Part shown: positions 44,809 through 54,042 of the stretch, piece after piece
Layout of the letters: each line of letters opens with the position of its first letter
Numbering within the stretch: position 1 is the stretch's first letter
Assembly (NCBI RefSeq): GCF_002865645.1
Contig: NW_020194631.1
Span: 744,001-808,000, forward strand
Source: Hyaloscypha bicolor E
Lineage: Eukaryota; Ascomycota; Leotiomycetes; Helotiales; Hyaloscyphaceae
Length of the DNA stretch: 64,000 bases
Reading direction: 5' to 3'
The notes under the pieces: generated by a model
Told to the model about the DNA's origin: nothing
The model's input: the letters and a program-made list of their open reading frames with translations, nothing else
Database searches by the model: none
Made by a program: the position numbers and the translations under genes

Positions 44809-47487
44809 ATGCCTCCAAAGAAGAACCCAGCAGACTTTGCTGGTTCTTCGGGGAATAAAAAACGGAAAGAGCCCCCACAATCCTCCTCCAGCAATCAGAA
44901 AGGCCCAGACAAAGGACGCGATTTTAAGCGCGTCAAGGTCAATGATGCGCGATCAATCCTGAAGCAAACTTCAGATGCAGCACTGAAGAACGGAGACTTG
45001 GACGTCCAGTCCTTCCTGAAATCGCGCGAATTCGAGATCAAAGCTCTCCAAAATGGCATTAAGAAATCAAAGGGCGGCCGAACAAGCAGGGCATTTCAGC
45101 AAGTCCCGCGCGATATGCGGAGGAGGACTGCGAGTCACAATGTCAAACGGGTTCCCAAGCGGTTACAGAAGAGAGCGGCGAAGGAGATGAAGGATGATAA
45201 AACACCAACCGTTGATCCAAGCAAAAGGAAGCCGAGAACCTCGAGAGGCAGGTTGCGAGCGGAAACAGCAAAACGTTTGGGGATGTTGGCAGCCAAGAAG
45301 AAGGCCATGAAAGGCAAGAGCGGAGACAAAGTTGCTGGTATAGAAACAAGACCAGCACGGCCCAAAATACGAAAGAACAAACTGAACGAACCTCCAAAGC
45401 CAAAGTCGAAATTCAGGAAGCGCCAGATTCATAAGACTTGGTTACCGACTCATATGTGGCATGCGAAGAGGGCGAGGATGACGGAGCCAAAGAACCCTTT
45501 ATGGAGATTTTCTATCCCTTTAACGTCGACGGAGAAGTCCTATCGGCCAACGCATCGAGCCGGTGGAGCCAGAGGAGCGGTTGCTTGGGACATGAGTTAC
45601 ATGAGCACAATTCAATTAGAGGGCCCGACGACAAGCCTTGAGAAGCTGTTGAAAGCAATGGGCGTTACGGAGAAATGGCTCTGGGAAGAGAAAGGAACTA
45701 AGTGGAGACACGGCAAGAGAACTTGGAGTGGATGGTTGAGCAGAAATATCACCGATAAACCCGTACTCATAGGTCCCTCATCAATTTTCTGGTGCCCTAC
45801 GGACCAGCAGACCGGTGATGAGCCAGCAAACAAAACCAAGAAGCCGCCCTCATTCCGAGTTTTTGTCAGAATTCATCCTTCTGCCTTCCTCGAAACATGG
45901 GCTGAAATATTTCGACTGTCAAAGCTTCAACGCCCCACGATACATATTGAAGACCTCCGATTCGAGATTGGAAGCATTGATATAACTGGACCTGGTTCTA
46001 CGGAAACTTTACTAGGAATTCTGCATCCCTATAATCAATCGGAAGATAATATGGAGCCACATGCTAAGACGTTCCGATCCTTGGCTGGAGTCACAAATCC
46101 CGGCTCCTTACCTTTGAATTCATTGTTGGCATTTTCTATCATGGATCCCCGACTTCGATATCCTCCCAGACCTGTAAAGATGCCAAACACGAGCGACGAA
46201 GAAGCCAATTTTGCTCTTTTCGACATGCTGTCGGCCTGGCCCGTTGACTCCTCGACTGGCTCTCCAGCATTGTTTGATCGTGATACTCGATTTAAAGCAA
46301 CGCGTCTTCCGGCACAGAAGTCATTGAACCGGCGCAAGGCATTGTCACAGCCAGGAGACTACCCTTCCATCCAGGCCACTGATTTTCCCATACCTATTAT
46401 GCTTCTAACATCTCGCCCAGCGGCACCATCTGCACAAGGAACCTGGACTCTTCTTGCACCTTGGAAATGCATCTTACCAATCTGGTATGGGTTAGTCCAT
46501 TACCCTCTCTTATCTGGAGGCAATCCACGATTTGGAGGATTACAAGAACTTCGTCAGATACACTTTGAGCAGGGTGTGCCGTGGTTTCCAGTGGATTTTC
46601 CTGGCACAAAGTCCGGATTTATTTGGGAAACAGAGGAGAGGGTGAAAAGGAAGAAGGAGTGGGAGAAACGACCTAAAGGCAAGCGGGTCGAATGGGACTC
46701 CCTCGATCTTGGCGAGGGCAGGAAGGGCGAAATTGGCCAAGGTTGGGCATGTGACTTTGAACGAGTACTTGGAGTTATGTCTTTACCTGATAGCGGCAAA
46801 TCTGTCGACACAAGTCAGGATACACCAAAGACGCCAGAGAGCCCGCCCAAGGAAGCCCAATTACCCATTGAACATGTCCACAAGGATTTTTTCTCGTCGC
46901 TACTTTCATCCCCAAAGTTGGAACTACCCTCTCCTTCCGCAGTTGCTACTGTCCGCATTATACTGACATCTCGCGGCATTGCGTCACCATGCGCAAGAAT
47001 CTATCGTTTGCCTCTATCCAAATCATCACAAGATTCTTCCATGACCAGAAGTAATGCTCAAGCGACGACCCGCGAACAGTGGCTGTCACTTCTGCCCTCG
47101 ACATCCAATTCCAAGCCTCTGCCGAACCCAAACTCAAAAGCTGCCAAGAATCTTGGACGAATACCTTTAAACACCCCCCTTCCGCAACGAGTCCGTCTTC
47201 TTGCTCAGTCGCTGCTGCAGCAACCACCACTGCCTTACCCAGCGAATAAAGAAGAGGGAGATGGGAATCCACTGGTACCTGATGAAGAGGATCTCATTGG
47301 GTTTGTGACCACGGGAGAATTCAATCTCGCAGAAGGCAAAGGAGTCGCTGTCGGAACAGTTTTTTTGAGTAAAATTATAGAGGGCTTCAGAAGGGATGGT
47401 ATGAAAGGGGGTAAGGATGGAAGATTGTGCATTGTGAGAAATGCTGGAGAAAAGATCGGCCGTTTGGCAAGATGGGAAGTCGTGTGA
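44809..47487 (+). CDS. pop1: RNase P/MRP protein subunit POP1
   Basis: One uninterrupted frame of 892 aa. A Lys/Ser-rich start is followed by the POP1 N-terminal domain with RTSRAFQQVPRDMRRRTASH and NVKRVPKRLQKRA, then RGRLRAETAKRLGML and the strongly conserved KTWLPTHMWHAKRARM. A central part (WRFSIPLTSTEKSYRPTHRA, SYMSTIQLEGP) leads to the POPLD domain (IMLLTSRP, WTLLAPWKCILPIWYGLVHY). A C-terminal domain ends LCIVRNAGEKIGRLARWEVV. POP1 is the largest protein of nuclear RNase P and RNase MRP, which mature tRNA 5' ends and pre-rRNA. Length is normal for the family. An intronless gene is unusual in this window. Another RNase P subunit gene, RPR2, lies 3.7 kb downstream. Confidence 0.95.
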   Translation: MPPKKNPADFAGSSGNKKRKEPPQSSSSNQKGPDKGRDFKRVKVNDARSILKQTSDAALKNGDLDVQSFLKSREFEIKALQNGIKKSKGGRTSRAFQQVPRDMRRRTASHNVKRVPKRLQKRAAKEMKDDKTPTVDPSKRKPRTSRGRLRAETAKRLGMLAAKKKAMKGKSGDKVAGIETRPARPKIRKNKLNEPPKPKSKFRKRQIHKTWLPTHMWHAKRARMTEPKNPLWRFSIPLTSTEKSYRPTHRAGGARGAVAWDMSYMSTIQLEGPTTSLEKLLKAMGVTEKWLWEEKGTKWRHGKRTWSGWLSRNITDKPVLIGPSSIFWCPTDQQTGDEPANKTKKPPSFRVFVRIHPSAFLETWAEIFRLSKLQRPTIHIEDLRFEIGSIDITGPGSTETLLGILHPYNQSEDNMEPHAKTFRSLAGVTNPGSLPLNSLLAFSIMDPRLRYPPRPVKMPNTSDEEANFALFDMLSAWPVDSSTGSPALFDRDTRFKATRLPAQKSLNRRKALSQPGDYPSIQATDFPIPIMLLTSRPAAPSAQGTWTLLAPWKCILPIWYGLVHYPLLSGGNPRFGGLQELRQIHFEQGVPWFPVDFPGTKSGFIWETEERVKRKKEWEKRPKGKRVEWDSLDLGEGRKGEIGQGWACDFERVLGVMSLPDSGKSVDTSQDTPKTPESPPKEAQLPIEHVHKDFFSSLLSSPKLELPSPSAVATVRIILTSRGIASPCARIYRLPLSKSSQDSSMTRSNAQATTREQWLSLLPSTSNSKPLPNPNSKAAKNLGRIPLNTPLPQRVRLLAQSLLQQPPLPYPANKEEGDGNPLVPDEEDLIGFVTTGEFNLAEGKGVAVGTVFLSKIIEGFRRDGMKGGKDGRLCIVRNAGEKIGRLARWEVV

Positions 47488-48130
47488 GTGTTTCTTCACC
47501 ACTGTTAGATTATATCGAATCAAGATACCCTTCCTACTGATCATTTGTGTTCTCGCTATGCATGCGGTGATTGAAAGGGCTCGCTTGGTACCGTATCTAC
47601 TGTTGCAGGCAACTCGGTGCCAAATTCATGTTCCGAACAACAAATACTCTCGCCGCATTCATTAATCGATCGAGCCTTATATTGAGCCTTTTTGTACCAG
47701 ATATCGGCATCTAATTACGGTCCCAGCTGCTCGGTATATAAGTTCTGCTTTACCCAATTGGTGCTAGCCGCTCCAATGTCGACTGAAGCAACCCTGGGTC
47801 CTAACTGTTATGATTATTCCTATTTGGTACTAGGGGTTACGGTCTAAACTGCGAAATAAAGGGATAAGATATAGACTACCATATCGAAATGGACTGATAC
47901 ACTTTGTATTTCAGTCTCCTTCTGCTCCCCTCGAATTGACACTTTCGAACACACACGTTCTACTTTAAAGATAAACATCGAAAACATTGAAGCTCTACAA
48001 AGCTCTCAGCCTTCAAAGACTTTCAAGTTCCATTAGCTCCAGAACCGAAGATAGAGTCCATCTTATTCTCATCTCACACCTTTGTCCCCCGGCAATACTT
48101 CCAGTCGTCGCTCGAGCCCGCATCCAAGAC
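47488..48130. other. intergenic, no gene seen
   Basis: 3' flank of POP1 and upstream region of a hypothetical gene. The open frame leading into 48131 from 47987 has no earlier ATG that I trust. Confidence 0.45.
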
Positions 48131-48667
48131 ATGGATCTACAGCTCTACAACCCCCTCAGCGGTACCTCATCATCAGCATCACCACCAAGCAACATATCCA
48201 TCGAATCAGCCATCACCGGTACAACTCTAGCACCATTCCTCACCGAGCTGGAGTTTGACAGATTAGCTATATCACCCGAGACTGTCCAACAATTCATGGA
48301 GTTGAATCGCGAGACTTTATTAAAATTTGACTGTATCAACATCGTCGCTCCCGCCAGCTTGAGATCAAGAGTTGCTTTCGGGAATCACCTTGAGAATATC
48401 AACTTCGATTTGAGCAACCTGCCGGACGGTTCCTTCTACAAGGTAGCACCCCAAGTCGGATGGTTAATTGCTACTTCTAGCTGCGCGAGACGGCTTATTG
48501 TGAAGGATAAGTTGAACAGATCGTCGAACAGAAGGAACATCACCCCGTTCGACTTCCGTGAGATTCAAAGATGCCTTGGCTTTAGACCGAAAGCAAAAGC
48601 AATGTCTGATGGCATGTATTGGATTTGGAAACGGGATACAGTTGACAAACTTTGTTGGACTTGGTAA
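48131..48667 (+). CDS. hypothetical protein, unrecognised
   Basis: 178 codons from ATG 48131 with no intron. A Ser/Pro-rich start (PLSGTSSSASPPSNIS) is followed by a globular-looking part, LTELEFDRLAISPETVQQFM and LLKFDCINIVAPASLRSRV. It ends WIWKRDTVDKLCWTW. The pattern FL-ELEF-RLAIS recalls a leucine-rich or F-box-associated region but is too short to assign. No signal peptide or membrane helix. Codon use looks normal, so the gene is probably real, though it could be a fragment of a larger F-box-like gene. Confidence 0.55.
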   Translation: MDLQLYNPLSGTSSSASPPSNISIESAITGTTLAPFLTELEFDRLAISPETVQQFMELNRETLLKFDCINIVAPASLRSRVAFGNHLENINFDLSNLPDGSFYKVAPQVGWLIATSSCARRLIVKDKLNRSSNRRNITPFDFREIQRCLGFRPKAKAMSDGMYWIWKRDTVDKLCWTW

Positions 48668-49078
48668 AAGTCTTATTTCCTTGTTCGGGAGATGTTGGAA
48701 CTCCTGTGATCAAATTGACGTTGTAAATTAGAGAAACAGACTGAAATTTCCATAATGCTGAGTTCTAATAACGCATGTGATTTCTTACACTAGGAACCTA
48801 CTCCTTTCGTCAATAATGGCAAAAACAAATATGGCTTAAAGTTCCTCCACCGCCTCCGAGCCGGTGTCGACCCCCCATCGCCGCTCTAATCACTAACTAT
48901 CACACTACTTCAAGTGAAAATACTTTCCTTCTAGGCCAATCCAAGAAAAATCTTTTACCGGCATCCAAAGAAATCCCAGCGTCAGTTGAAACCTCTTCGC
49001 ACAACTTCGCCTTTCAGCTCCACGTCTTGATCTGTCAAAGAGGATTCTGTATCCTACAAATCACTGAAGCGTCCAACC
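48668..49078. other. intergenic, nothing recognised
   Basis: About 410 bp between two lineage-specific genes; no motif or repeat beyond AT-rich stretches. Confidence 0.4.
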
Positions 49079-50506
49079 ATGGAATCCTCAGTGCCGGAAC
49101 ACAGCTCTGGAACGCGCATGGTAGAAGAAGGTAGGATCACCAACGTCCTCCCTCTTCTTCCACTTCTCTTTCCTTCCCCCGGAGTTACGATCCATGGAAA
49201 TTCTCGGCTTACTAACTGACACCAGGCTCCTCTGACGATACACCACAATCTGCGTCCGGAGGAATGAGCAACAGCAATAGAAACGGCGTCAGCGAGGAGT
49301 TCATTGACCGTGAGAAAATCCGATTTATAGCATTGTGTCGCCAAGTGCATACATTGGATTGCAACAACCGCAAAAAACCAAAGCCCAAGCCTTTCCTTCC
49401 CTGCGAATCCGAGATCGGCCGCAGGATATCCGAGTTGGAGCTGGATTGCAGCTTCCAAGAAGGTAAGACCACCAGTACCCTACTTCTCCTGCCTCCAGAA
49501 ACCAGGTCTTGAAATCTGCTGGCTCACTGACTAACGTCGGCCAGATTGCACTGACGAGATACCACAATCTGCGTCTGAAGGAATAAGCAACGATAGCGAA
49601 GAAAGGATCACCCACACTCTTCTTCTCCCACCAGAAATCCGGTTCCTGACGTACCGTTATTTGTTAGAGCTAAAATGCAGCAACCACAAGGAAGTACAGC
49701 CTAACACCCTCCTTGTCTTGCCTCTAGAGCTCCGCCTCAAGATATACTCTCACCTCCTCACGCCGGCTCCCTCCGACTACGGACAGTCTTTGCTCATAGT
49801 CCTCAGCCAATCAGGGGAAATGAGCGACGATTACAGGGAAGCCGTCAAACTCAAGAAGAGAATAAATGTCTTCTACGATTCCGAAGCACTGGATGACGCT
49901 GCTATACTTACTGATCTCAATTCTATGCTCAAAATTCGTCATTTCAAGCTGTATTGGAACACTGCAGTACCGCTTGGTAAGTGTTCCTAGGACCGACGGA
50001 AGAGAGAACTTGGCTAAAGTCAAATCACAGCCTTAGCGTATATAAGGAGCATATCGCGATTGGGGGAGGAGATCCTCGACAGAAACAACTTCGAAAGTAT
50101 CACCTTTCATCTCGGCGTGGGGCCGAGCCAAAGAAGTCTGGATGACATGAGACATCTCAAAACTTGGATTTGGCTCCTCATCGACGCCTCCAGCCGACTC
50201 AAAACTTTGGTTCTGAAGCTGGAACAGTTGGGTGGTACGGATCGCCCTTTTTCGGATGGGATTCCGTGGTATGCTGAACTGGTTGTGATGCTGAATCAAG
50301 GGCTGCAGGTTGAAGGAAGGAGGCTGGACGATGGATCAAATGGAGCCTCGGCGAGAGTGTGGGTATGGGAGAGGAAGGAAAGTTTTTTGTGTTTTTTGCG
50401 TTGGCAAATGTCAACGTATCTGTGGGAGTATATAACTGATAGCCAGGATCTCTCGGTTTTTGGAGGGTACGACCCTCACAGTGTTATGCAGCAGAATAGA
50501 GAATAA
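49079..50506 (+). CDS. F-box/2EXR-like hypothetical protein with duplicated modules
   Basis: Exons 49079-49130, 49226-49462, 49545-49976 and 50031-50506 sum to 1197 nt (398 aa) in phase. Exon 2 begins SSDDTPQSASGGMSNSN and exon 3 begins CTDEIPQSASEGISNDS, so the coding unit is duplicated. Exon 3 holds two LP-x-E-x-R motifs: HTLLLPPEIRFLTYRYLLEL and NTLLVLPLELRLKIYSHLL. These resemble the start of an F-box or 2EXR domain. The C-terminal half (FESITFHLGVG, DASSRLKTLVLKLEQL, SARVWVWERKESFLCF) has the feel of an F-box-associated region. Function is not assigned. Introns 1 and 2 contain sequence similar to the LP-x-E-x-R coding unit. The model is supported by phase, but alternative splicing is possible. 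Confidence 0.65.
49118..49700 (+). repeat. intragenic repeat: exon units and decayed copies in introns
   Basis: Three related stretches follow a GAAGAAG-like start: 49123 (GATCACCAACGTCCTCCCTC), 49458 (AGACCACCAGTACCCTACTT) and 49598 (GATCACCCACACTCTTCTTC). The first two are spliced out as introns. The third is coding, with a fourth degenerate copy at about 49700. The segment ATACCACAATCTGCGTC also occurs twice, near 49239-49257 and 49559-49576. A module of roughly 300 bp was therefore duplicated and two copies became partly intronic. Confidence 0.65.
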
Positions 50507-51195
50507 ATTAAGCATGAAACTCCAATCCCGTTCTGAATGTTCCTTCCCAAATGTGTACATTGAAAATTGAATGTCTCAAATGTTCCATTTCCACGTGGGG
50601 CATTGAGACCTGTTGCCTTCAAATGCGCCATTTCTTAGTAGGACAATGAAAGACCTCGAATGTTCTATTTGCAGCAAGTATAATGCAAAACAACTTTTCT
50701 CAACTCGGAGACTTTCCATTCTTGGGCTTCTCACAATTGCGATGATACGATACTATAGTGCACAGCAAGGTAGAGCAAATTTATGTTCAGCAAATTGAAA
50801 AGGGCTAATATACTGGAAGGCAGCAAGGCAGTCTCGTTGAAGGCGATCTCTTGATCGACTGATCAGTGTATGTTTGAATCTGGCTGAACAACGAAAGCTC
50901 TGCGATGGGATGGTTATGATAGCCAACTTGATATGCAGATACTATCACGATCACTTGAGTGGAGCTTGCATATTTCCAAGAATACAGTTTGCAACCTGTT
51001 GATTTGTAAGGCTAAGTCCAGCTGAGGTTCTGCTAATGTTGAAATCCACGGCAAGCCAATGCAAGAGCAGTATCTTTCGCCATTATCCGTTGACAGATCC
51101 TGCGATTGTGACAGACAGACCAAGGTGATCGAAGCTGATTAGTTGCGGCTGCAGACTATCTCCGTTGTTGAGCTGGATGCAGATGCCAGCTCTTT
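50507..51195. other. intergenic between convergent genes
   Basis: The hypothetical gene (plus) and RPR2 (minus) converge here. Only short frames; nothing recognised. Confidence 0.45.
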
Positions 51196-51708
51196 TCAAC
51201 CCACCTCCATGGCTATCGGCTCGTCTTTCCTGGGCATTTTGTCTTCTGTTGCGCGATGAGGCCTCCGCTTCTGTCTCTCTGCTCCTATTGGGAATCTCTT
51301 TTCCGAACCACAAGTATTGCATTTCAGGACCAGCACATCTGCCCACCGTTTCTTCCCACCCTTGCTGTTATTTTCGACTTGGTTTGTACAAGTGGACCCA
51401 TCAATGAGCATGGTATCGCAGTTCTTGCATATTGAATGGTTCATAGTCGGTGATATTCGCATCATGACTTTCAGAGACACAGACCGTAAGTCGGAGATCA
51501 TGTGCCGTGCTGCTGGTTGGAATGGAGAGTCGTCTTGTGGATTCATCGTAGATTGACTAGCCTGTGGTTCAGAGCGAACTGCAGCGGTTGTGGAATGCAG
51601 TTGCCGGGTTGCCAGGTATGCTGCGGCTTGGTAGAGATACGATACTCTACTATGCAGGGCTTTGTTTGGAACGCTGCTGGCACCTTTCGCTGCCTTCGCT
51701 TTCGCCAT
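51196..51708 (-). CDS. rpr2: RNase P subunit RPR2 (Rpp21 family)
   Basis: 170 codons from ATG at 51708, no intron. The N-terminus (MAKAKAAKGASSVPNKALHS then RVSYLYQAAAYLAT) is the two-helix hairpin with which Rpp21 proteins bind their partner. The zinc ribbon has SICKNCDTMLIDGSTC and LVLKCNTCGSEKRFP, four Cys at the expected spacing. The tail is basic and disordered. Rpr2/Rpp21 is a protein of nuclear RNase P that helps process pre-tRNA 5' ends. Length is close to family norms. The gene is divergent from SUB2, sharing a 378-bp upstream region, and lies 3.7 kb from POP1. Confidence 0.92.
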   Translation of the reverse strand: MAKAKAAKGASSVPNKALHSRVSYLYQAAAYLATRQLHSTTAAVRSEPQASQSTMNPQDDSPFQPAARHMISDLRSVSLKVMMRISPTMNHSICKNCDTMLIDGSTCTNQVENNSKGGKKRWADVLVLKCNTCGSEKRFPIGAERQKRRPHRATEDKMPRKDEPIAMEVG

Positions 51709-52086
51709 AGTGGCTGCTGTTGAATGTTATTGTTTGCGCCTCACCGCGGTGGAGCCTCTCGAGATTTTCGGGCGTTTGAAAAGGGAGTGTTTCCCGATTA
51801 GCCCTAGCGCGGTTTAGTAAGCGACAGCCGCGTTCAAATCCCTTGATCGCGACGACCGCCTCAACTCCCTCCTCTTCAGAGTCATAGCCTCAGCCTTGAC
51901 TTCCGTCACCTTCCAATCCATCGCAAGCCATCGCCAACCTCTATTTCTTCATTCTTTTCACAGAGCATCTCGTCTCTACCACCTCCTAACTCCTCAGCTT
52001 CACACGAGACCTGCGCCGAAGTCCTCGGTCCTAGCCACTAAAGCTATCCACCAAGTCCTTCGCAACAGGTCAAACCCCGAAACAAA
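51709..52086. promoter_or_regulatory. bidirectional promoter region of RPR2 and SUB2
   Basis: 378 bp separate the two divergent start codons, so both promoters must be here. The RPR2 side (51730-51850) is GC-richer; the SUB2 side from about 51855 is pyrimidine-rich (CTCCCTCCTCTTC and similar), consistent with a transcript leader. No TATA box is obvious. Confidence 0.6.
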
Positions 52087-54042
52087 ATGTCGGCTGAAGA
52101 AGATCTCATCGATTACTCCGATGAGGAACTCGCACCCAACGATGCTGCGCCGGCGGCTGATGCAAATGGAGGAGCAAAGAAGGGCGATCTTACGGCTTCA
52201 GGCGGCAACCCGGACAAGAAGGGCAGTTATGTTGGTATTCACTCGACCGGTTTCCGCGATTTCCTCTTGAAGCCGGAGCTTCTACGTGCCATTACCGATT
52301 GCGGTTTCGAACATCCGTCGGAGGGTCAGTCATAACTTTCATCCCCAAGCTCCATCGTTCCCGTACTTGCAGCGCGTCCGTCCATCTCGCAAGCAAGAAT
52401 AAGCTCTGGCCCTTCCTTCAGCAAGTCACGATCGATCCTGGAATGTCTCTTCGGGCAAGGCGCAAACCTACGCAGTTCGTATGAGGAAAATATGCACGCG
52501 AAAGCGAGAGTGTCAAGAATGCGATATGGTTGCAGTCAAGATGCAGGTGGCGCATCAGCAGGGAATGCCGAGAGACTTCCAGGATCAAATCGATCTCGAC
52601 GATCTGAAAATGATCATCGCACGCTTTGGTCGATTGCCGCCTTCAGTGGCATTGTCGTACCTCTGCTTCGATAATATATTTCATCGGGTGGATGTTGTTG
52701 TTTTGTGGATTATAACTCGCGAAGATGGACGGACGTTGCGATCTCTTGCACCTCATTATACACTTGGAAAATCATTGATCTAACATCGGCTCGATTTACT
52801 CTACAGTCCAGCAAATGGCCATTCCTCAAGCTATCCTCGGTACCGATGTCCTTTGCCAGGCTAAATCTGGTCTCGGTAAGACCGCAGTCTTCGTCCTCAC
52901 CACCCTTCAACAAGTGGAGCCGGTCGCTGGCGAAACCTCTGTCCTTGTCATGTGTCACACCCGTGAACTTGCGTATCAAATCAAAAATGAATACGCTCGA
53001 TTCAGCAAATATATGCCAGATGTAAAGACCTCTGTCTTCTACGGTGGAACCCCCATTGCAAAGGATGCCGAGGTTCTCAAGAACAAGGATACCCACCCAC
53101 ATATCATCGTCGCCACACCCGGCCGTATGAACCAGCTCGTACGAGACAAGCACTTGCGCCTTGGTAGTGTCAAGGTTTTCGTCCTTGATGAGTGCGACAA
53201 GATGTTAGATCAGATCGGTAGGGTCATGCCCTCATGTCGAGTGTCATTTTAACGCTAAAGATATCTTAGATATGCGTCGTGATGTCCAGGAAATCTTCAG
53301 GGCCACCCCTACCCAGAAGCAGGTGATGATGTTCAGCGCCACTCTTTCAATGGAGGTTCGGCCTATCTGCAAGAAGTTCATGCAAAATCCTCTTGAAATC
53401 TACGTTGATGATGATGCAAAGCTTACCCTACACGGTCTTCAACAATACTACATCAAGCTTGATGAAAAGGAGAAGAACAGGAAGTTGAATGAGCTGCTCG
53501 ATGAGCTTCAGTTCAACCAAGCTATCATCTTCGTTAAGAGCACTCTCCGAGCAACCGAACTTGACAAGCTCTTGAAGGACTGCAACTTCCCGTCTGTGGC
53601 GGTCCACTCCGGTGTCAGCCAGGACGAGCGGTAAGTCATATATGCCGTGTCACATTCCTTCCAATACTGATAAAGAAACAAGTATCAAGCGCTACAAGGC
53701 CTTCAAGGACTTCCAAGAGCGCATCTGCGTCGCCACCGACGTCTTCGGCCGTGGTATCGATATCGAGCGTATCAACTTGGCAATCAACTACGATCTACCC
53801 GGTGACGCCGATTCCTACCTCCATCGTGTTGGTCGTGCCGGCCGTTTCGGAACCAAAGGTCTCTCGATCTCGTTCGTCAGCAGTGAGGCTGATCAGGAGG
53901 TGTTGAAGTCGATTGAGAAGAGATTCGAGGTTGCACTTCCGTAAGTCCAATCCCATACCGTATTCACCAAACTGTCACTCACCATCCGTATAGGGAATTC
54001 CCGGCAGAAGGCGTCGACGCAAGTTCCTACATGGCAGCATAA
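52087..54042 (+). CDS. sub2: DECD-box RNA helicase SUB2 (UAP56)
   Basis: Exons 52087-52324, 52807-53217, 53270-53630, 53683-53940 and 53994-54042 sum to 1317 nt (438 aa) in phase. The start [15 protein letters not shown] is typical. Helicase motifs: Q-motif region [15 protein letters not shown], motif I AKSGLGKT, Ia HTRELAYQI, Ib TPGRM, II DECD (the subgroup signature), [24 protein letters not shown] and [12 protein letters not shown]. The end, [15 protein letters not shown], is normal. SUB2 works in spliceosome assembly and, with THO/TREX and Yra1, in mRNA export from the nucleus. The first intron is 482 bp, eight to ten times longer than the others (about 52 bp), and contains several internal GT and AG sites. 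Confidence 0.97.

Noticed and set aside
51820..51840. GTTCAAATCCC, resembling a tRNA B box
   Set aside because: No T-stem, acceptor stem or A box pairs around it.
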